DNA of 64,000 bases from Sedimenticola sp. (GTDB taxonomy: Bacteria > Pseudomonadota > Gammaproteobacteria > Chromatiales > Chromatiaceae). Location of the stretch: assembly GCA_026992075.1 (NCBI GenBank), contig JALXAM010000009.1, forward strand, positions 1-64,000, in the 5' to 3' direction. Positions 17,017 to 26,299 of this stretch are shown in pieces. Under the pieces are notes generated by a model. That model was given only the letters and a program-made list of their open reading frames with translations. It was not told where the DNA came from and made no database searches. Position 1 is the stretch's first letter, and each line of letters opens with the position of its first letter. The position numbers and the translations under genes were made by a program.

Positions 17017-18222
17017 CTATTCCTTCAACACCCCGTCCCGGCGGAACATCTCCCGGATGCCCCGGATCGCCTGCCGGGTGCGGTGCTCGTTCTCGATGAG
17101 GCCGAAGCGCACGTGGGTGTCGCCATATTCTCCGAACCCGATGCCGGGCGACACCGCCACCTTGGCCTCCTTCAGCAGCTTCTTGGAGAACTCCAGCGAT
17201 CCCATCTCGCGGTAGGGTTCGGGAATGGGCGCCCAGACGAACATGGTGGCCTTGGGCCGCTCCACCTTCCAGCCCAGGTTGTTGAGCCCGTCGCAGAGGG
17301 TATTGCGGCGCGACTGGTACATGGCGGCGATCTCCCGCACGCACTCCTGGGGCCCTTCCAGCGCGGTGATGGCCGCCACCTGGATGGGGGTGAACATGCC
17401 GTAATCCAGATAGGACTTGATCCGCGCCAGGGCCGCCACCAGAGTGGTGTTGCCGTTCATGAAACCCACGCGCCAGCCCGGCATGTTGTAACTCTTGGAC
17501 AGGGAGAAGAACTCCACCGCGATATCCAGCGCTCCCGGCACCTGCAGGATGGAGGGGGCCTTGTAGCCATCGAAAACGATGTCGGCATAGGCCAGGTCGT
17601 GGATCACCCAGATGTCGTGTTCCTTGGCGATCTCCACCACCTTCTCGAAGAAGTCGAGCTCCACGCACTGGGTGGTGGGGTTGCCGGGAAAGTTGAGCAC
17701 CAGCATCTTCGGCCGCGGCCAGGAGTCCTTGATCGCCTCCTCCAGCTTCTCGAAGAAATCCACCCCTTCGACGAGAGGCACGTGGCGCACGTCTGCGCCG
17801 GCGATGACGAACCCCCAGGGATGGATGGGATAAGCAGGATTGGGTACCAGCACCGAGTCCCCCGGGCCCACGCAGGCCAGCGCCAAGTGGGCCAGCCCCT
17901 CCTTGGAGCCGATGGTGACGATGGACTGGGTCTCGGGGTCCAGATCCACGTCGTAACGCTCCTTGTACCAGTTGCACATGGCGCGGCGCAGCCGGGGAAT
18001 CCCCTTGGAAAGGGAATAACGGTGGGTATCCTTGCGCTGGGCCGCCTCACAAAGCTTGTCCACGATGTGCTGCGGCGTGGGCTGGTCCGGGTTGCCCATG
18101 CCGAAATCGATGATGTCCTCGCCCCGAGCGCGCGCCTCCGCCTTCAGCTGGTTCACGATGGCGAAGACGTAAGGAGGCAACCGGCTGATGCGGCGGAACT
18201 CTTCCATCTCTGGCGCGGACAC
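17017..18222 (-). CDS. alaC: PLP-dependent aminotransferase, AlaC-like
   Basis: 401 aa class I/II aminotransferase close to E. coli AlaC (alanine synthesis from pyruvate and glutamate). RLPPYVFAI and [17 protein letters not shown] are hallmark AlaC sequence, NPTTQ binds substrate, and the PLP lysine is in [12 protein letters not shown] (K243). The GTG at 18222 is preferred to the ATG at 18207 because ACAGAGG sits 7 nt before it and the N-terminal length then matches AlaC. In organisms with alaC-hom-thrC clusters it may also serve aspartate or methionine metabolism. Confidence 0.9.
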   Translation of the reverse strand: MSAPEMEEFRRISRLPPYVFAIVNQLKAEARARGEDIIDFGMGNPDQPTPQHIVDKLCEAAQRKDTHRYSLSKGIPRLRRAMCNWYKERYDVDLDPETQSIVTIGSKEGLAHLALACVGPGDSVLVPNPAYPIHPWGFVIAGADVRHVPLVEGVDFFEKLEEAIKDSWPRPKMLVLNFPGNPTTQCVELDFFEKVVEIAKEHDIWVIHDLAYADIVFDGYKAPSILQVPGALDIAVEFFSLSKSYNMPGWRVGFMNGNTTLVAALARIKSYLDYGMFTPIQVAAITALEGPQECVREIAAMYQSRRNTLCDGLNNLGWKVERPKATMFVWAPIPEPYREMGSLEFSKKLLKEAKVAVSPGIGFGEYGDTHVRFGLIENEHRTRQAIRGIREMFRRDGVLKE

Positions 18223-18262
18223 GAAAAAACCTCTGTAGCGGCGCAGCTCGGGCAAAACGGGT

Positions 18263-18291
18263 AAAGTACAGGAGCAACAACCAAAATTCAA
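18263..18291 (-). promoter_or_regulatory. Possible promoter of alaC-hom-thrC
   Basis: Minus strand: TTGAAT (18291-18286), 17-bp spacer, TACTTT (18268-18263), about 40 nt upstream of the GTG start. It lies in the 81-bp gap shared with the divergent Mth938-domain gene. The hexamer matches are only 4 of 6 each. Confidence 0.35.
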
Positions 18292-18303
18292 TTGCCGCCA
18301 GCC

Positions 18304-18672
18304 ATGAGATTTTCCGCCGAACAGATCGAAAGCCCCTGGCTCATCCGGGCCTACGAACCGGGCCGAATCCGCATCGGAGAAAGCGAGCACCTCCACGGGC
18401 TGCTGCTGATGCCGGAACGGTTGCTGGAGCCCTGGCCGGTGGAATCGGTGAAGCAGCTAAATCGTGCCCTGGTGGCCCAATTCATCCAGTACCAACCCGA
18501 CCTGGTGTTGCTGGGAACCGGCCGCCGCCAGGAGTTTCCTCCACCGACTCTGATGGCTCCCTTGATGGAGGCCAGCATCGGCTACGAAGTGATGGATACT
18601 GCGGCAGCCTGCCGCACCTGGAACATCCTGCTGGGCGAGGGCCGACAGGTGCTGGCCGCGTTGATGGTCTGA
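18304..18672 (+). CDS. Mth938-like domain protein (NDUFAF3/C2orf69-type fold)
   Basis: 122 aa soluble protein. The segment [17 protein letters not shown] and the following [22 protein letters not shown] are diagnostic of the Mth938-like (DUF498) family, which includes the mitochondrial complex I assembly factor NDUFAF3. The bacterial role is unknown. It starts [12 protein letters not shown]; an ATG 12 nt further upstream is also possible. Transcribed divergently from alaC and followed closely by a CNNM transporter gene on the same strand. Confidence 0.85.
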   Translation: MRFSAEQIESPWLIRAYEPGRIRIGESEHLHGLLLMPERLLEPWPVESVKQLNRALVAQFIQYQPDLVLLGTGRRQEFPPPTLMAPLMEASIGYEVMDTAAACRTWNILLGEGRQVLAALMV

Positions 18673-18735
18673 CCCTTGACAGCTTCTCGGCCCGCCGCCG
18701 AGAATGCCCGCAGTTTCCCATCGACCTCTACGCCA

Positions 18736-20013
18736 TTGGACGACCTTCCCATAGGCGGCCTGTTCGCCGCCCTGCTGCTGCTGATTGTTCTGTCGGCCTT
18801 CTTCTCCGGCTCCGAAACCGCGCTGATGACCCTCAACCGCTACCGCCTGCGCCACATGGCGCAGGAGGGGCACAAGGCGGCGCGCCTGGCGGAGCGGCTG
18901 CTGCAGCGCCCCGACCGGCTCATCGGGCTCATCCTGCTGGGGAACAACTTCGTCAACATCCTCGCCTCCTCCCTGGCCACCGTGCTCGCCATCCGGCTCG
19001 GTGGCGAGGGTGCCATTCCCCTGGCCGCGGGCCTGCTCACCCTGGTGATCCTCATCTTTTCCGAGGTGGCGCCCAAGACCCTGGCGGCACTGCATCCGGA
19101 ACGGCTGGCCTTCCCCGCCGCCTGGATCTACTCGCCGCTGCTGAAAGTGAGCTACCCGCTGGTGGCGCTGGTGAACTTCTTCGCCAACAACGTGCTGCGC
19201 CTGCTGCGGGTCTACCCGGAGGAGCTGGGTGGCGACACTCTGAGCAAGGAAGAACTGAGAACCATCGTCAACGAGGCAGGCGCACTCATCTCCCGCCGTC
19301 ACCAACGGATGCTGCTGGCCATACTGGACCTGGAGCAGGCCACGGTGGAGGACATCATGATTCCCCGCCAGGAGATCGATGGCATCGACCTCGAGGAGTC
19401 CTGGGACGAGCTGCTGGAGGATCTGCGGGAGATGCCCTACACCCAGGCGCTGGTCTACCGTGGCAGCATCGACCGAGTGGTGGGCTTCATCCATGCCCGT
19501 CACCTGATGCAGACGCTGATGCGGGGTGAACTCACCCGGGAGCGACTGGAGGCGCTGATCCAGGAGCCCTATTTCATACCGGAGGGCACCCCCCTCAACA
19601 CCCAGCTGTTCAACTTCCAGAAAGCGAAGCGCCGGGTGGGGCTGGTGGTAGACGAGTATGGAGACGTGCTGGGACTGGTGACGATGAGCGATCTGCTGGA
19701 ACAGATCGTGGGGGAGTTCACCAGCGATCCGCAGGACAGCATCTCGGACGTCACCCCCCAGGAGGATGGCAGCTATCTGGTGAGCGGCAGCGCCAGCGTG
19801 CGCGAACTGGTGAAGACCTTCGGCTGGGAACTGCCCACCGATGGGCCAAGAACCCTCAATGGGCTGATCCTGGAGCATCTGGAGAGCATACCGGAGCCGG
19901 GTACCAGCCTGCTGATCAACGGCTACCCGGTGGAGGTGCTGCAGATCCAGGACAATGCGGTGAAGACCGCCCGCATCCTGCCGCGTCAACGGCGCCAGCA
20001 GTCCGGGCGCTGA
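18736..20013 (+). CDS. CNNM/CorB-type transporter with CBS domains
   Basis: 425 aa. The N-terminal DUF21 membrane domain has the signature LSAFFSGSETALMTLNRYRL and three to four helices up to about residue 150. Two CBS repeats follow (around EDIMIPRQEIDGID and RRVGLVVDEYGDVLGLVT), and a C-terminal CorC_HlyC domain (about 345-420) closes the protein. The family includes magnesium/cobalt efflux proteins and E. coli YfjD/CorB. No ATG is available near the expected N-terminus; TTG at 18736 gives the family length, while TTG at 18676 would add 20 uncharacteristic residues. Confidence 0.88.
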   Translation: MDDLPIGGLFAALLLLIVLSAFFSGSETALMTLNRYRLRHMAQEGHKAARLAERLLQRPDRLIGLILLGNNFVNILASSLATVLAIRLGGEGAIPLAAGLLTLVILIFSEVAPKTLAALHPERLAFPAAWIYSPLLKVSYPLVALVNFFANNVLRLLRVYPEELGGDTLSKEELRTIVNEAGALISRRHQRMLLAILDLEQATVEDIMIPRQEIDGIDLEESWDELLEDLREMPYTQALVYRGSIDRVVGFIHARHLMQTLMRGELTRERLEALIQEPYFIPEGTPLNTQLFNFQKAKRRVGLVVDEYGDVLGLVTMSDLLEQIVGEFTSDPQDSISDVTPQEDGSYLVSGSASVRELVKTFGWELPTDGPRTLNGLILEHLESIPEPGTSLLINGYPVEVLQIQDNAVKTARILPRQRRQQSGR

Positions 20014-20024
20014 CAGGAACTGCC

Positions 20025-21134
20025 TCAGCCCCTCCCCACCCAGGCTCCTTTCAACCCCTCCTTGTGAACCAGGGTGTTCCGGTAAGAGAGCGCCGACTTC
20101 TTGTCAGCAAAGCCGGGTACCACCAGCCGATAGACGGTCTGCCCTTTCACCCGCGCCTGGCGGATCTCCACCTTGCCCAGGCGGGACCGCAGCCGGTTGC
20201 GGGCCTTCCTGGCCTGGACCGGATCGCGAGATGAGGCCACCACCACCATCCAGCTCTTTTCCTTCGTTCGGGCGGCCGTCTGCTGGGTTGGTTGTTTCCC
20301 GGCAACGGGCTTCTTTGCCGCCTGATCGGCTTCTTCGTTCGCCGGAGCCTTCACCGGTTTGGCGGTCGCCACGCTCTCCATCTTGGTTGCCGCAAGACCC
20401 TGCTGCTGCACCACCGCCATGGCACTCAACAGCGCCAGGCGCTGCTCAAGGGAACGGTCGTGCTTCTGCAGAATGGCTTCCAGCTCCTCCCGTGCAACCA
20501 CCGCTTTTTCCATGGGACGGGAGCGCGCCAGCCGTTCCTCCAGACTGGTGAGCTGCTGTTCCATCTCGGTGAGCGCCCGGCGCTGCAGCTCCAGCTGTTG
20601 CTGTAGCTCGTTTTCCGCCTCCATCTGGCCATACTGCAGATAACCCATGAGCATCAGGCCCGCCAGCAACACCAAGTTCAGCACCACCTGGAATCCGCGG
20701 CGGCGTTCTCCTGCGTCTCCCTGCTTCAACAAAGGTTCTGGTAGATCCTCTACCTTCGATTCCACCGGGGAAGATCCTTCCCGGTCCTCCGCCGCAGGCG
20801 GTTTCGAATCCCCCTCCATACGATGCCCCCCGATCTCCAGCACGTCGTCGGCCAGGGCCTCCTCCCCATCGGCCGGACCCTCGTCCCGGATCCTGGCGAT
20901 GACATCGCTGAGATTGCGGTCCCTGGGCCCCTCGCTTCTGGAATCAGAGGAGGGCCGTGACAAGGTGGTGAGATCTCCGTCTGGAATGGCCTCCAGAATG
21001 GCGGCGAAATTGGCTTCTGCAGGCGGGCTGTTACTGCCTTCCACCTCCTTGTCCACCTGTTCCATGCGTGTCAGCAGATCGGCGCTGATCTGCGGGGTGC
21101 TCCCCGCCCCCTGCTTCTGTTCCGGTATGGCCAT
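20025..21134 (-). CDS. SPOR-domain membrane protein at end of flagellar operon
   Basis: 369 aa. A long low-complexity acidic N-terminal region (about 1-155) precedes a single transmembrane helix (VVLNLVLLAGLMLMGYL), a coiled coil rich in Glu, Gln and Leu, and a C-terminal SPOR domain (about 295-369; MVVVASSRDPVQARKARNRL) that in other proteins binds denuded septal peptidoglycan. A cytoplasmic N-terminus longer than usual is notable. The start MAIPEQK follows GAGAGGAGAGG. It is the last gene of the fliA side of the flagellar cluster, so a role in flagellar placement or cell division is possible but unproven. Confidence 0.75.
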   Translation of the reverse strand: MAIPEQKQGAGSTPQISADLLTRMEQVDKEVEGSNSPPAEANFAAILEAIPDGDLTTLSRPSSDSRSEGPRDRNLSDVIARIRDEGPADGEEALADDVLEIGGHRMEGDSKPPAAEDREGSSPVESKVEDLPEPLLKQGDAGERRRGFQVVLNLVLLAGLMLMGYLQYGQMEAENELQQQLELQRRALTEMEQQLTSLEERLARSRPMEKAVVAREELEAILQKHDRSLEQRLALLSAMAVVQQQGLAATKMESVATAKPVKAPANEEADQAAKKPVAGKQPTQQTAARTKEKSWMVVVASSRDPVQARKARNRLRSRLGKVEIRQARVKGQTVYRLVVPGFADKKSALSYRNTLVHKEGLKGAWVGRG

Positions 21135-21150
21135 CTGTTCGCCTCTCCTC

Positions 21151-21339
21151 TCAGGCATAGAAATCGATGTGCCCGTCCTTGTCCACTGTATCCTTCGGCT
21201 TCTGTTCCTCTGGCCGGCGGCGCCCTCCACCGGATTTGCGCTGTACCTCCGGCTTACGGTTCTGGGCCTCCCTCGGCCCTTTCATCGGCTGAATGGGCCA
21301 GATCGGGAGCAGCTTTCCAATTTCGTTGTCCGGCGGCAT
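21151..21339 (-). CDS. Small protein of unknown function after fliA
   Basis: 62 aa, starting MPPDNEIGKLLPIWPIQP 7 nt after the fliA stop and ending HIDFYA 16 nt before the SPOR gene. It is rich in Arg, Lys and Gln in the middle (RRRPEEQKPKD). I do not recognise a family. Tight spacing between two genes on the same strand and lack of overlap with any other gene favour a real gene. It occupies the place where cheY follows fliA in Pseudomonas and Vibrio. Confidence 0.55.
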   Translation of the reverse strand: MPPDNEIGKLLPIWPIQPMKGPREAQNRKPEVQRKSGGGRRRPEEQKPKDTVDKDGHIDFYA

Positions 21340-21346
21340 CGGCGTC

Positions 21347-22075
21347 TCATCCGTGGATCCAGTCCCGCATGCGGGCCCGCAACCGGTTCAATGCCTGACC
21401 ATGGATCTGGCACACCCGCGCCTCGCTCACGCCCAGGATCTCCCCGATCTCCCGCAGGTTGAACTCGTCATCGTAGTAGAGGGACATCACCAACTGCTCA
21501 CGCTCCGGAAGGTTGGCGATGGCTTCCGCCAGGCTCTGCTTGAACCTCTCCTTCTGCAGTTCCGGCAACGGCCCCTGCTCTTCACCCTCCAACACTGAGT
21601 CCGGTGCCCAGGCATCACCATTGAGCTCATCGAAACTGAGCATGTGACAACCGGCGGTGTCGCGCAGGATCCGGTTGTACTCGTCCAGGGAAAGTCCAAG
21701 CTCCTTCGCCACCTCCTCGGGCTGCGCTTCACGTCCTTCCCGACACTCCACGGCATGCACAGCCTCCGCCACCTCGCGTGCCTTGCGATAGACCGACCGT
21801 GGCGTCCAGTCGCCCCGGCGCACCTCGTCGATCATGGCACCCTGGATGCGGATGCGGGCGTAGGTTTCGAAACTGGCGCCCTTGCTGCTGTCGTAGTTGT
21901 TGATCGCCTCCAGCAATCCGACCAGGCCGGCCTGGATGAGGTCGTCCAGTTGTACGCTGGAGGGCATACGCCCGAGCAGGTGATAGGCCACCCGTTTCAC
22001 CAGAGGCACATGCTTCTCCACGATCTGTTCGTGGTTCACCCGCTCCGCAGCGGAGTAGTGCGCGGCCAGATTCAT
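21347..22075 (-). CDS. fliA: RNA polymerase sigma factor FliA (sigma28)
   Basis: 242 aa flagellar sigma factor. Region 2 includes LDDLIQAGLVGLLEAI and FETYARIRIQGAMIDEVR, region 3 follows, and region 4 has LREIGEILGVSEARVCQIHGQA. Length matches FliA (about 240). It directs late flagellar genes; matching sigma28 promoters are found upstream of fliC (59219-59245) and flgK (61977-62003). The start overlaps the flhG stop by 4 nt. flgM, its anti-sigma factor, is not in the window. Confidence 0.97.
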   Translation of the reverse strand: MNLAAHYSAAERVNHEQIVEKHVPLVKRVAYHLLGRMPSSVQLDDLIQAGLVGLLEAINNYDSSKGASFETYARIRIQGAMIDEVRRGDWTPRSVYRKAREVAEAVHAVECREGREAQPEEVAKELGLSLDEYNRILRDTAGCHMLSFDELNGDAWAPDSVLEGEEQGPLPELQKERFKQSLAEAIANLPEREQLVMSLYYDDEFNLREIGEILGVSEARVCQIHGQALNRLRARMRDWIHG

Positions 22076-22959
22076 GGTGTCACTCCTGCCTGTTCACGTT
22101 CCGCCTCGATGAGGCGCTCCACGAAAAACTCCAGCTGCCCACCGGCCTGGCGCGGCAACGGCCACCCATCCACGCTGCGCGCTATCTTTTTCAGTGCCTG
22201 GGCGGAGGGACTGCTGGGATAGGCGGTGACCACCGCCTGCTGCTTCTGCACTGCCCGTCGCAACCGTTCGTCGTGAGGCACGGCACCCAGGTAGCTGGGG
22301 GTGATGTCGAGAAACCGCTCCGCCGCCCGCGCCAGCTTGAGGTATAGCTCCTGGCCCTCCCGCGCCGAGTGGGCCATGTTTGCCAGTACGTGGAAGCGGT
22401 CCATGCCGTATTCCCGGTTCATCACCTTCATGAAGGCGTAGGCGTCGGTGATGGAGGCGGGCTCGTCGCACACCACCACGATCACCTCCTGCGAAGCGCG
22501 GCAGAAGCTCACCACCCCCTCGGAAATGCCGGCAGCCGTGTCCACGATGAGCACGTCCAGGTCGTAACTCAGTTCGCTGAAGGCACGGATCACGCCAGCA
22601 TGTTCCGCCGGCGACAGCGAGGCCATGCGGCCAATGCCGGAGGAGGCGGGAATGATGCGCAGCTCCCCCGGGCCATCGACGATGATCTCCTCCAGATCGC
22701 GTTCGCCGTTGATGAGATGGGATAGGTCGTATTCCGGACTCAGCCCCAGCAGGACATCCACGTTGGCCAGCCCGAAATCGGCATCCAGCAACATCACCTG
22801 GCGTCCCAGGGCGTCCAGCGCCACCGCCAGGTTCACCGAGATGTTGGTCTTGCCCACGCCTCCCTTGCCGCCACTGACCGCCACCACCTTCACCGGCTTG
22901 GGCGCGCCCATGCGCCTCAGTCCGGTGGCCTGATCCAGATTAGCTTCACGCGCGAGCAT
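22072..22959 (-). CDS. flhG: MinD-like ATPase FlhG (FleN)
   Basis: 295 aa ATPase that limits flagellar number and restricts the polar regulator FleQ/FlrA. The deviant Walker A motif SGGKGGVGKT lies at residues 29-38, and VDTAAGI and CDEPASITDAYA follow. The N-terminal DQATGLRRM motif is the part that stimulates the FlhF GTPase. The C-terminus is amphipathic. It overlaps flhF by 14 nt. The usual partner regulator (fleQ/flrA) is not in this window. Confidence 0.95.
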   Translation of the reverse strand: MLAREANLDQATGLRRMGAPKPVKVVAVSGGKGGVGKTNISVNLAVALDALGRQVMLLDADFGLANVDVLLGLSPEYDLSHLINGERDLEEIIVDGPGELRIIPASSGIGRMASLSPAEHAGVIRAFSELSYDLDVLIVDTAAGISEGVVSFCRASQEVIVVVCDEPASITDAYAFMKVMNREYGMDRFHVLANMAHSAREGQELYLKLARAAERFLDITPSYLGAVPHDERLRRAVQKQQAVVTAYPSSPSAQALKKIARSVDGWPLPRQAGGQLEFFVERLIEAEREQAGVTP

Positions 22960-24160
22960 TGGCCATCAGCCCTCCGAAATTGAAGGCCAGGGTCTCCTCC
23001 CCCGGCGGTTCCTCCATACGGTGCATCAGGTTCACCGCGTGCTGCACCAGTTTCTCGGCGCGGGCCGGATGCAGGTCATCGGGCACCTGTTGACCGTCGC
23101 CAACGAAGGAGGCGGGGAGCTGGTGTTCCACCAGCACGGAAAGCACGCCCCCCAGGCTTCCCGCTTCGTCGATCTTGGTGATGATGCAGTCGTGCAGCCC
23201 CGCCTTCTGGAAATTGCGGATCACCTCCCGCTGCAGCGAGGTCTGGCCGGTGGCCGACAACACCAGGCAGTTGCGGATGCGCTGGTCGCCCAGGCTGAGG
23301 GTGGAGAGCCGCTCCATCAGATTCACGTCCCTTTGGCTCACGCCGGCGGTGTCGATGAGCACCAGCTTGCGGTCCCTGGCGTGATTCAACACCGCCTGCA
23401 GCTCGTCGCGATCGCCGGCGGTCTGCACCGGGATACCCAGGATCCGCCCGTAGGTGCGGAGCTGTTCGTGTGCCCCGATGCGGTAGCTGTCGGTGGTCAC
23501 CAGCGCCACGTGGCGCCGTCCATGACGCAGGGCGAAGCGAGCCGCCAGCTTGGCCACCGTGGTGGTCTTGCCCACCCCGGTGGGACCCACCAGCGCCACC
23601 ACGCCACCGTCGGCCAGGAGATCGTCGTCGCTCACCGGCAGCATGCCGGCCAGCAGCCGCAACGCCTCGGCCCAGCCGTCCCGCACCGAACCACCGGCCA
23701 GGGCCTGGTCGGCGATCTCACCGGCCAGGGAAGGCACCAAGCCCAGCGCCATGAGCCGTTTCAGGAGACCTGCGCGCAGTGGCTGCACCCGGCACATCTC
23801 GCCCCAGCCGAACTGCAGCAGGGGAGACTCCAGGATCTCCTTGAGCGCGCGGATCTCCTTTTCGATACGCTCGATCTGGGGAACCGCTTCGCCTTCCGCC
23901 TTCCCCGATGATGCCGTTCCTTTCTCCGCCACGAAGGCATCCTCAGGGGTGGGCGCCGAAGCCGGCCGCTCCATGGGGCGCCGCTCACCGATACCCAGCG
24001 CCCGGTTCACCAGCGCCTGGTCATAGTCCACCGCGGCGATGATCTCCACCCCGCCTTCCACCCGGCGGTTGGAGAGGATCACCGCGTCGGGCCCCTGGTC
24101 TTCCCGCACCTTGCGGATCGCCTGTCGCATGTCGGGCGCGAAATAGCGTTTCATCTTCAT
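22946..24160 (-). CDS. flhF: Flagellar biosynthesis GTPase FlhF
   Basis: 404 aa SRP-type GTPase that marks the cell pole for flagellar assembly. The N-terminal basic domain (MKMKRYFAPDMRQAIRK) is followed by a variable linker and the NG domain with P-loop GPTGVGKT (192-199), VTTDSYRIGAHEQLR and DTAGVSQRD motifs, and TKIDEAGSLGG. Presence with flhG implies a polar flagellum. A second ATG (MKRYF) two codons in is an alternative start. Confidence 0.96.
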   Translation of the reverse strand: MKMKRYFAPDMRQAIRKVREDQGPDAVILSNRRVEGGVEIIAAVDYDQALVNRALGIGERRPMERPASAPTPEDAFVAEKGTASSGKAEGEAVPQIERIEKEIRALKEILESPLLQFGWGEMCRVQPLRAGLLKRLMALGLVPSLAGEIADQALAGGSVRDGWAEALRLLAGMLPVSDDDLLADGGVVALVGPTGVGKTTTVAKLAARFALRHGRRHVALVTTDSYRIGAHEQLRTYGRILGIPVQTAGDRDELQAVLNHARDRKLVLIDTAGVSQRDVNLMERLSTLSLGDQRIRNCLVLSATGQTSLQREVIRNFQKAGLHDCIITKIDEAGSLGGVLSVLVEHQLPASFVGDGQQVPDDLHPARAEKLVQHAVNLMHRMEEPPGEETLAFNFGGLMANARA

Positions 24161-24172
24161 GGGTCGTTACCT

Positions 24173-26266
24173 CTAGACGGCCTGCTCCAGCTGTCCCCCG
24201 GCGGCCGACACCACCCGCACCTGGCGGTTGTCGGGCACCTCGTCGTAGGCCAGCACGTGGAGTCCGGGAATGGCACTGCGCAGCAGCCTGGAGAGCAGGC
24301 CACGGATGGCCGGGCTCACCAGCAGGACCGGTGCGCGACCCGCCATCTCTTCCCGTTGCGCCAGCGTCTTCATGTCGTTCATCAGCCTGTCGACGATGCC
24401 GGGTTCCATGCCCCCTTCCTGTCCCTGCACCGACTGAAGCAATATCTGTTCCAGGTTAGGATCCAGAGTAATCACCTCAAGTTCGTCTTTCATCCCATTG
24501 ATATGTTGGTAGATTTGCCTGGACAGGGCGCGACGCACCGCTGCCGTCAATACGTCGGCATTCTGGCTTTCACGTCCCTGCTCCGCCAAAGTTTCAGCGA
24601 TGGTGCGCATGTCACGAATGGGGATGCCCTCGCTGAGCAGGTTCTGCAACACCCGCAGCACGGTTCCCAGCGGCAGGGTGTCCGGCACCAGGTCCTCCAC
24701 CAGCTTGGGAGAACTCTTGGCCAGGATGTCCAGCAGCTGCTGTACCTCCTCGTAGCCCAGCAGCTCGTGGGCATGCTGCTGCAACAGGTGGCTCAGGTGG
24801 GTGGCGATGACGGTGCTGGCGTCCACCACCGTGTAGCCCAGGGCCTGTGCCTCGTCCCGCTGGCCGGGCTCGATCCAGACCGCCTCCAGGCCGAAGGCGG
24901 GATCCCTGGTCTCGATGCCCTTCACCTTGCCGTAGACCTGGCCCGGATTGATGGCCAGTTCCCGGTCCGGCTCCACCTCCGCCTCCCCGATGGGCACTCC
25001 CCGCAGGGTGATACGGTAGGCGTTGGGCGCCAGCTCCAGGTTGTCCCGGATGTGCACCGGGGGCACCAGGAAGCCCAGCTCCTGGGAAAGCTTGCGCCGG
25101 ATCCCCTTGATGCGACCCATGAGCTGCCCACCCTGGGCCTTGTCCAGCAGGGGAATGAGCCGGTAGCCCACCTCCAGTCCCAGGGTGTCCACCTGGGCCA
25201 CCTCCTCCCAGCTCAACTCCTTTTCGCTCTCATCGGGCGGGGTTTCGGACGCCTCTTCCCGCTTCTCCTCGCCGGCGGCCCGCTCGCGGCTGCGCTGCAG
25301 CCACCAGGCGCCACCGCCCAGCAGGGCGGCCAGCGTCAGGAAGACCAGGTTGGGCATCCCCGGCACCAACCCCAGCACGCCCAGGATGGCGGCGGTGACC
25401 ACCAATGCCTTGGGGCTTCCCAGGAGCTGCCCAAGGATCTGCTCACCCATCTCCTTGGGAGTGGTGGCGCGGGTGACGATGATGGCCGCTGCGGTGGAGA
25501 GCACCAGGGAGGGCACCTGGGCCACCAGGCCGTCACCGATGGTGAGCAGGGTGTAGTTGTGCGCCGCCTGGGAGAAGTCCAGTCCGTGCTGCACCATGCC
25601 CACGAAGAGTCCGCCCACGACGTTGATCACCAGGATCAGGATGCCGGCGATGGCATCCCCGCGCACGAACTTGCTGGCACCGTCCATGGAACCGTAGAAG
25701 TCCGCCTCGCTGGCGATCTCCTCGCGCCGGCGCTTGGCCTCCTCCTGGGTGATGAGGCCGGCGTTGAGATCGGCATCCACGGCCATCTGCTTGCCGGGCA
25801 TGGCGTCCAGGGTGAACCGGGCGCTCACCTCGGAAACCCGGCCCGCCCCCTTGGTGACTACCACGAAGTTGATGATGGTGATGATGGCGAAGATGATGAA
25901 GCCCACCGCATAGTTGCCCCCCACCACGAACTCGCCGAAGGCCTGGATCACGCGACCGGCGGCATCGGTGCCGTTGTGGCCCTCCAACAGCACCACCCGG
26001 GTGGAAGCGACGTTGAGCGCCAGGCGCAACAGGGTGGCCACCAGCAGCACCGTGGGAAAGACGGCGAAATCCAGCGGCCGCCGGGTATAGAGCACCACCA
26101 GCAGGACCATGAGAGAAATGGCGATGTTGAAGGTGAAGAAGGTGTCCAGCGCCATGGGGGGCAGCGGCAGCACCATCATCCCCAGCATGACGATGAGCAG
26201 CAGGGGCGTGCCCAGCCCCAGGCGGTGCAGGTTGCTGGCCAGTTCTTTGAAGTTCACCTTTGGCAT
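24173..26266 (-). CDS. flhA: Flagellar export gate protein FlhA
   Basis: 697 aa. Integral membrane component of the flagellar type III export gate. Eight hydrophobic segments fill the first 330 residues, with the FHIPEP-type region (RFTLDAMPGKQMAVDADLNA). The C-terminal cytosolic domain docks chaperone-substrate complexes. Length matches E. coli FlhA (692). It is placed between flhB and flhF, as in Pseudomonas and Vibrio. Confidence 0.97.
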   Translation of the reverse strand: MPKVNFKELASNLHRLGLGTPLLLIVMLGMMVLPLPPMALDTFFTFNIAISLMVLLVVLYTRRPLDFAVFPTVLLVATLLRLALNVASTRVVLLEGHNGTDAAGRVIQAFGEFVVGGNYAVGFIIFAIITIINFVVVTKGAGRVSEVSARFTLDAMPGKQMAVDADLNAGLITQEEAKRRREEIASEADFYGSMDGASKFVRGDAIAGILILVINVVGGLFVGMVQHGLDFSQAAHNYTLLTIGDGLVAQVPSLVLSTAAAIIVTRATTPKEMGEQILGQLLGSPKALVVTAAILGVLGLVPGMPNLVFLTLAALLGGGAWWLQRSRERAAGEEKREEASETPPDESEKELSWEEVAQVDTLGLEVGYRLIPLLDKAQGGQLMGRIKGIRRKLSQELGFLVPPVHIRDNLELAPNAYRITLRGVPIGEAEVEPDRELAINPGQVYGKVKGIETRDPAFGLEAVWIEPGQRDEAQALGYTVVDASTVIATHLSHLLQQHAHELLGYEEVQQLLDILAKSSPKLVEDLVPDTLPLGTVLRVLQNLLSEGIPIRDMRTIAETLAEQGRESQNADVLTAAVRRALSRQIYQHINGMKDELEVITLDPNLEQILLQSVQGQEGGMEPGIVDRLMNDMKTLAQREEMAGRAPVLLVSPAIRGLLSRLLRSAIPGLHVLAYDEVPDNRQVRVVSAAGGQLEQAV

Positions 26267-26299
26267 CGTTTCACTCCGGTTGCTGGTGGAGGGTCGGGA

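Noticed and set aside
15682-18264. Very long plus-strand reading frame (860 codons) opposite hom and alaC
   Set aside because: It is antisense to two clearly homologous genes, is rich in His, Gly and Asp as expected from reading GC-rich genes on the wrong strand, and has no recognisable domain.
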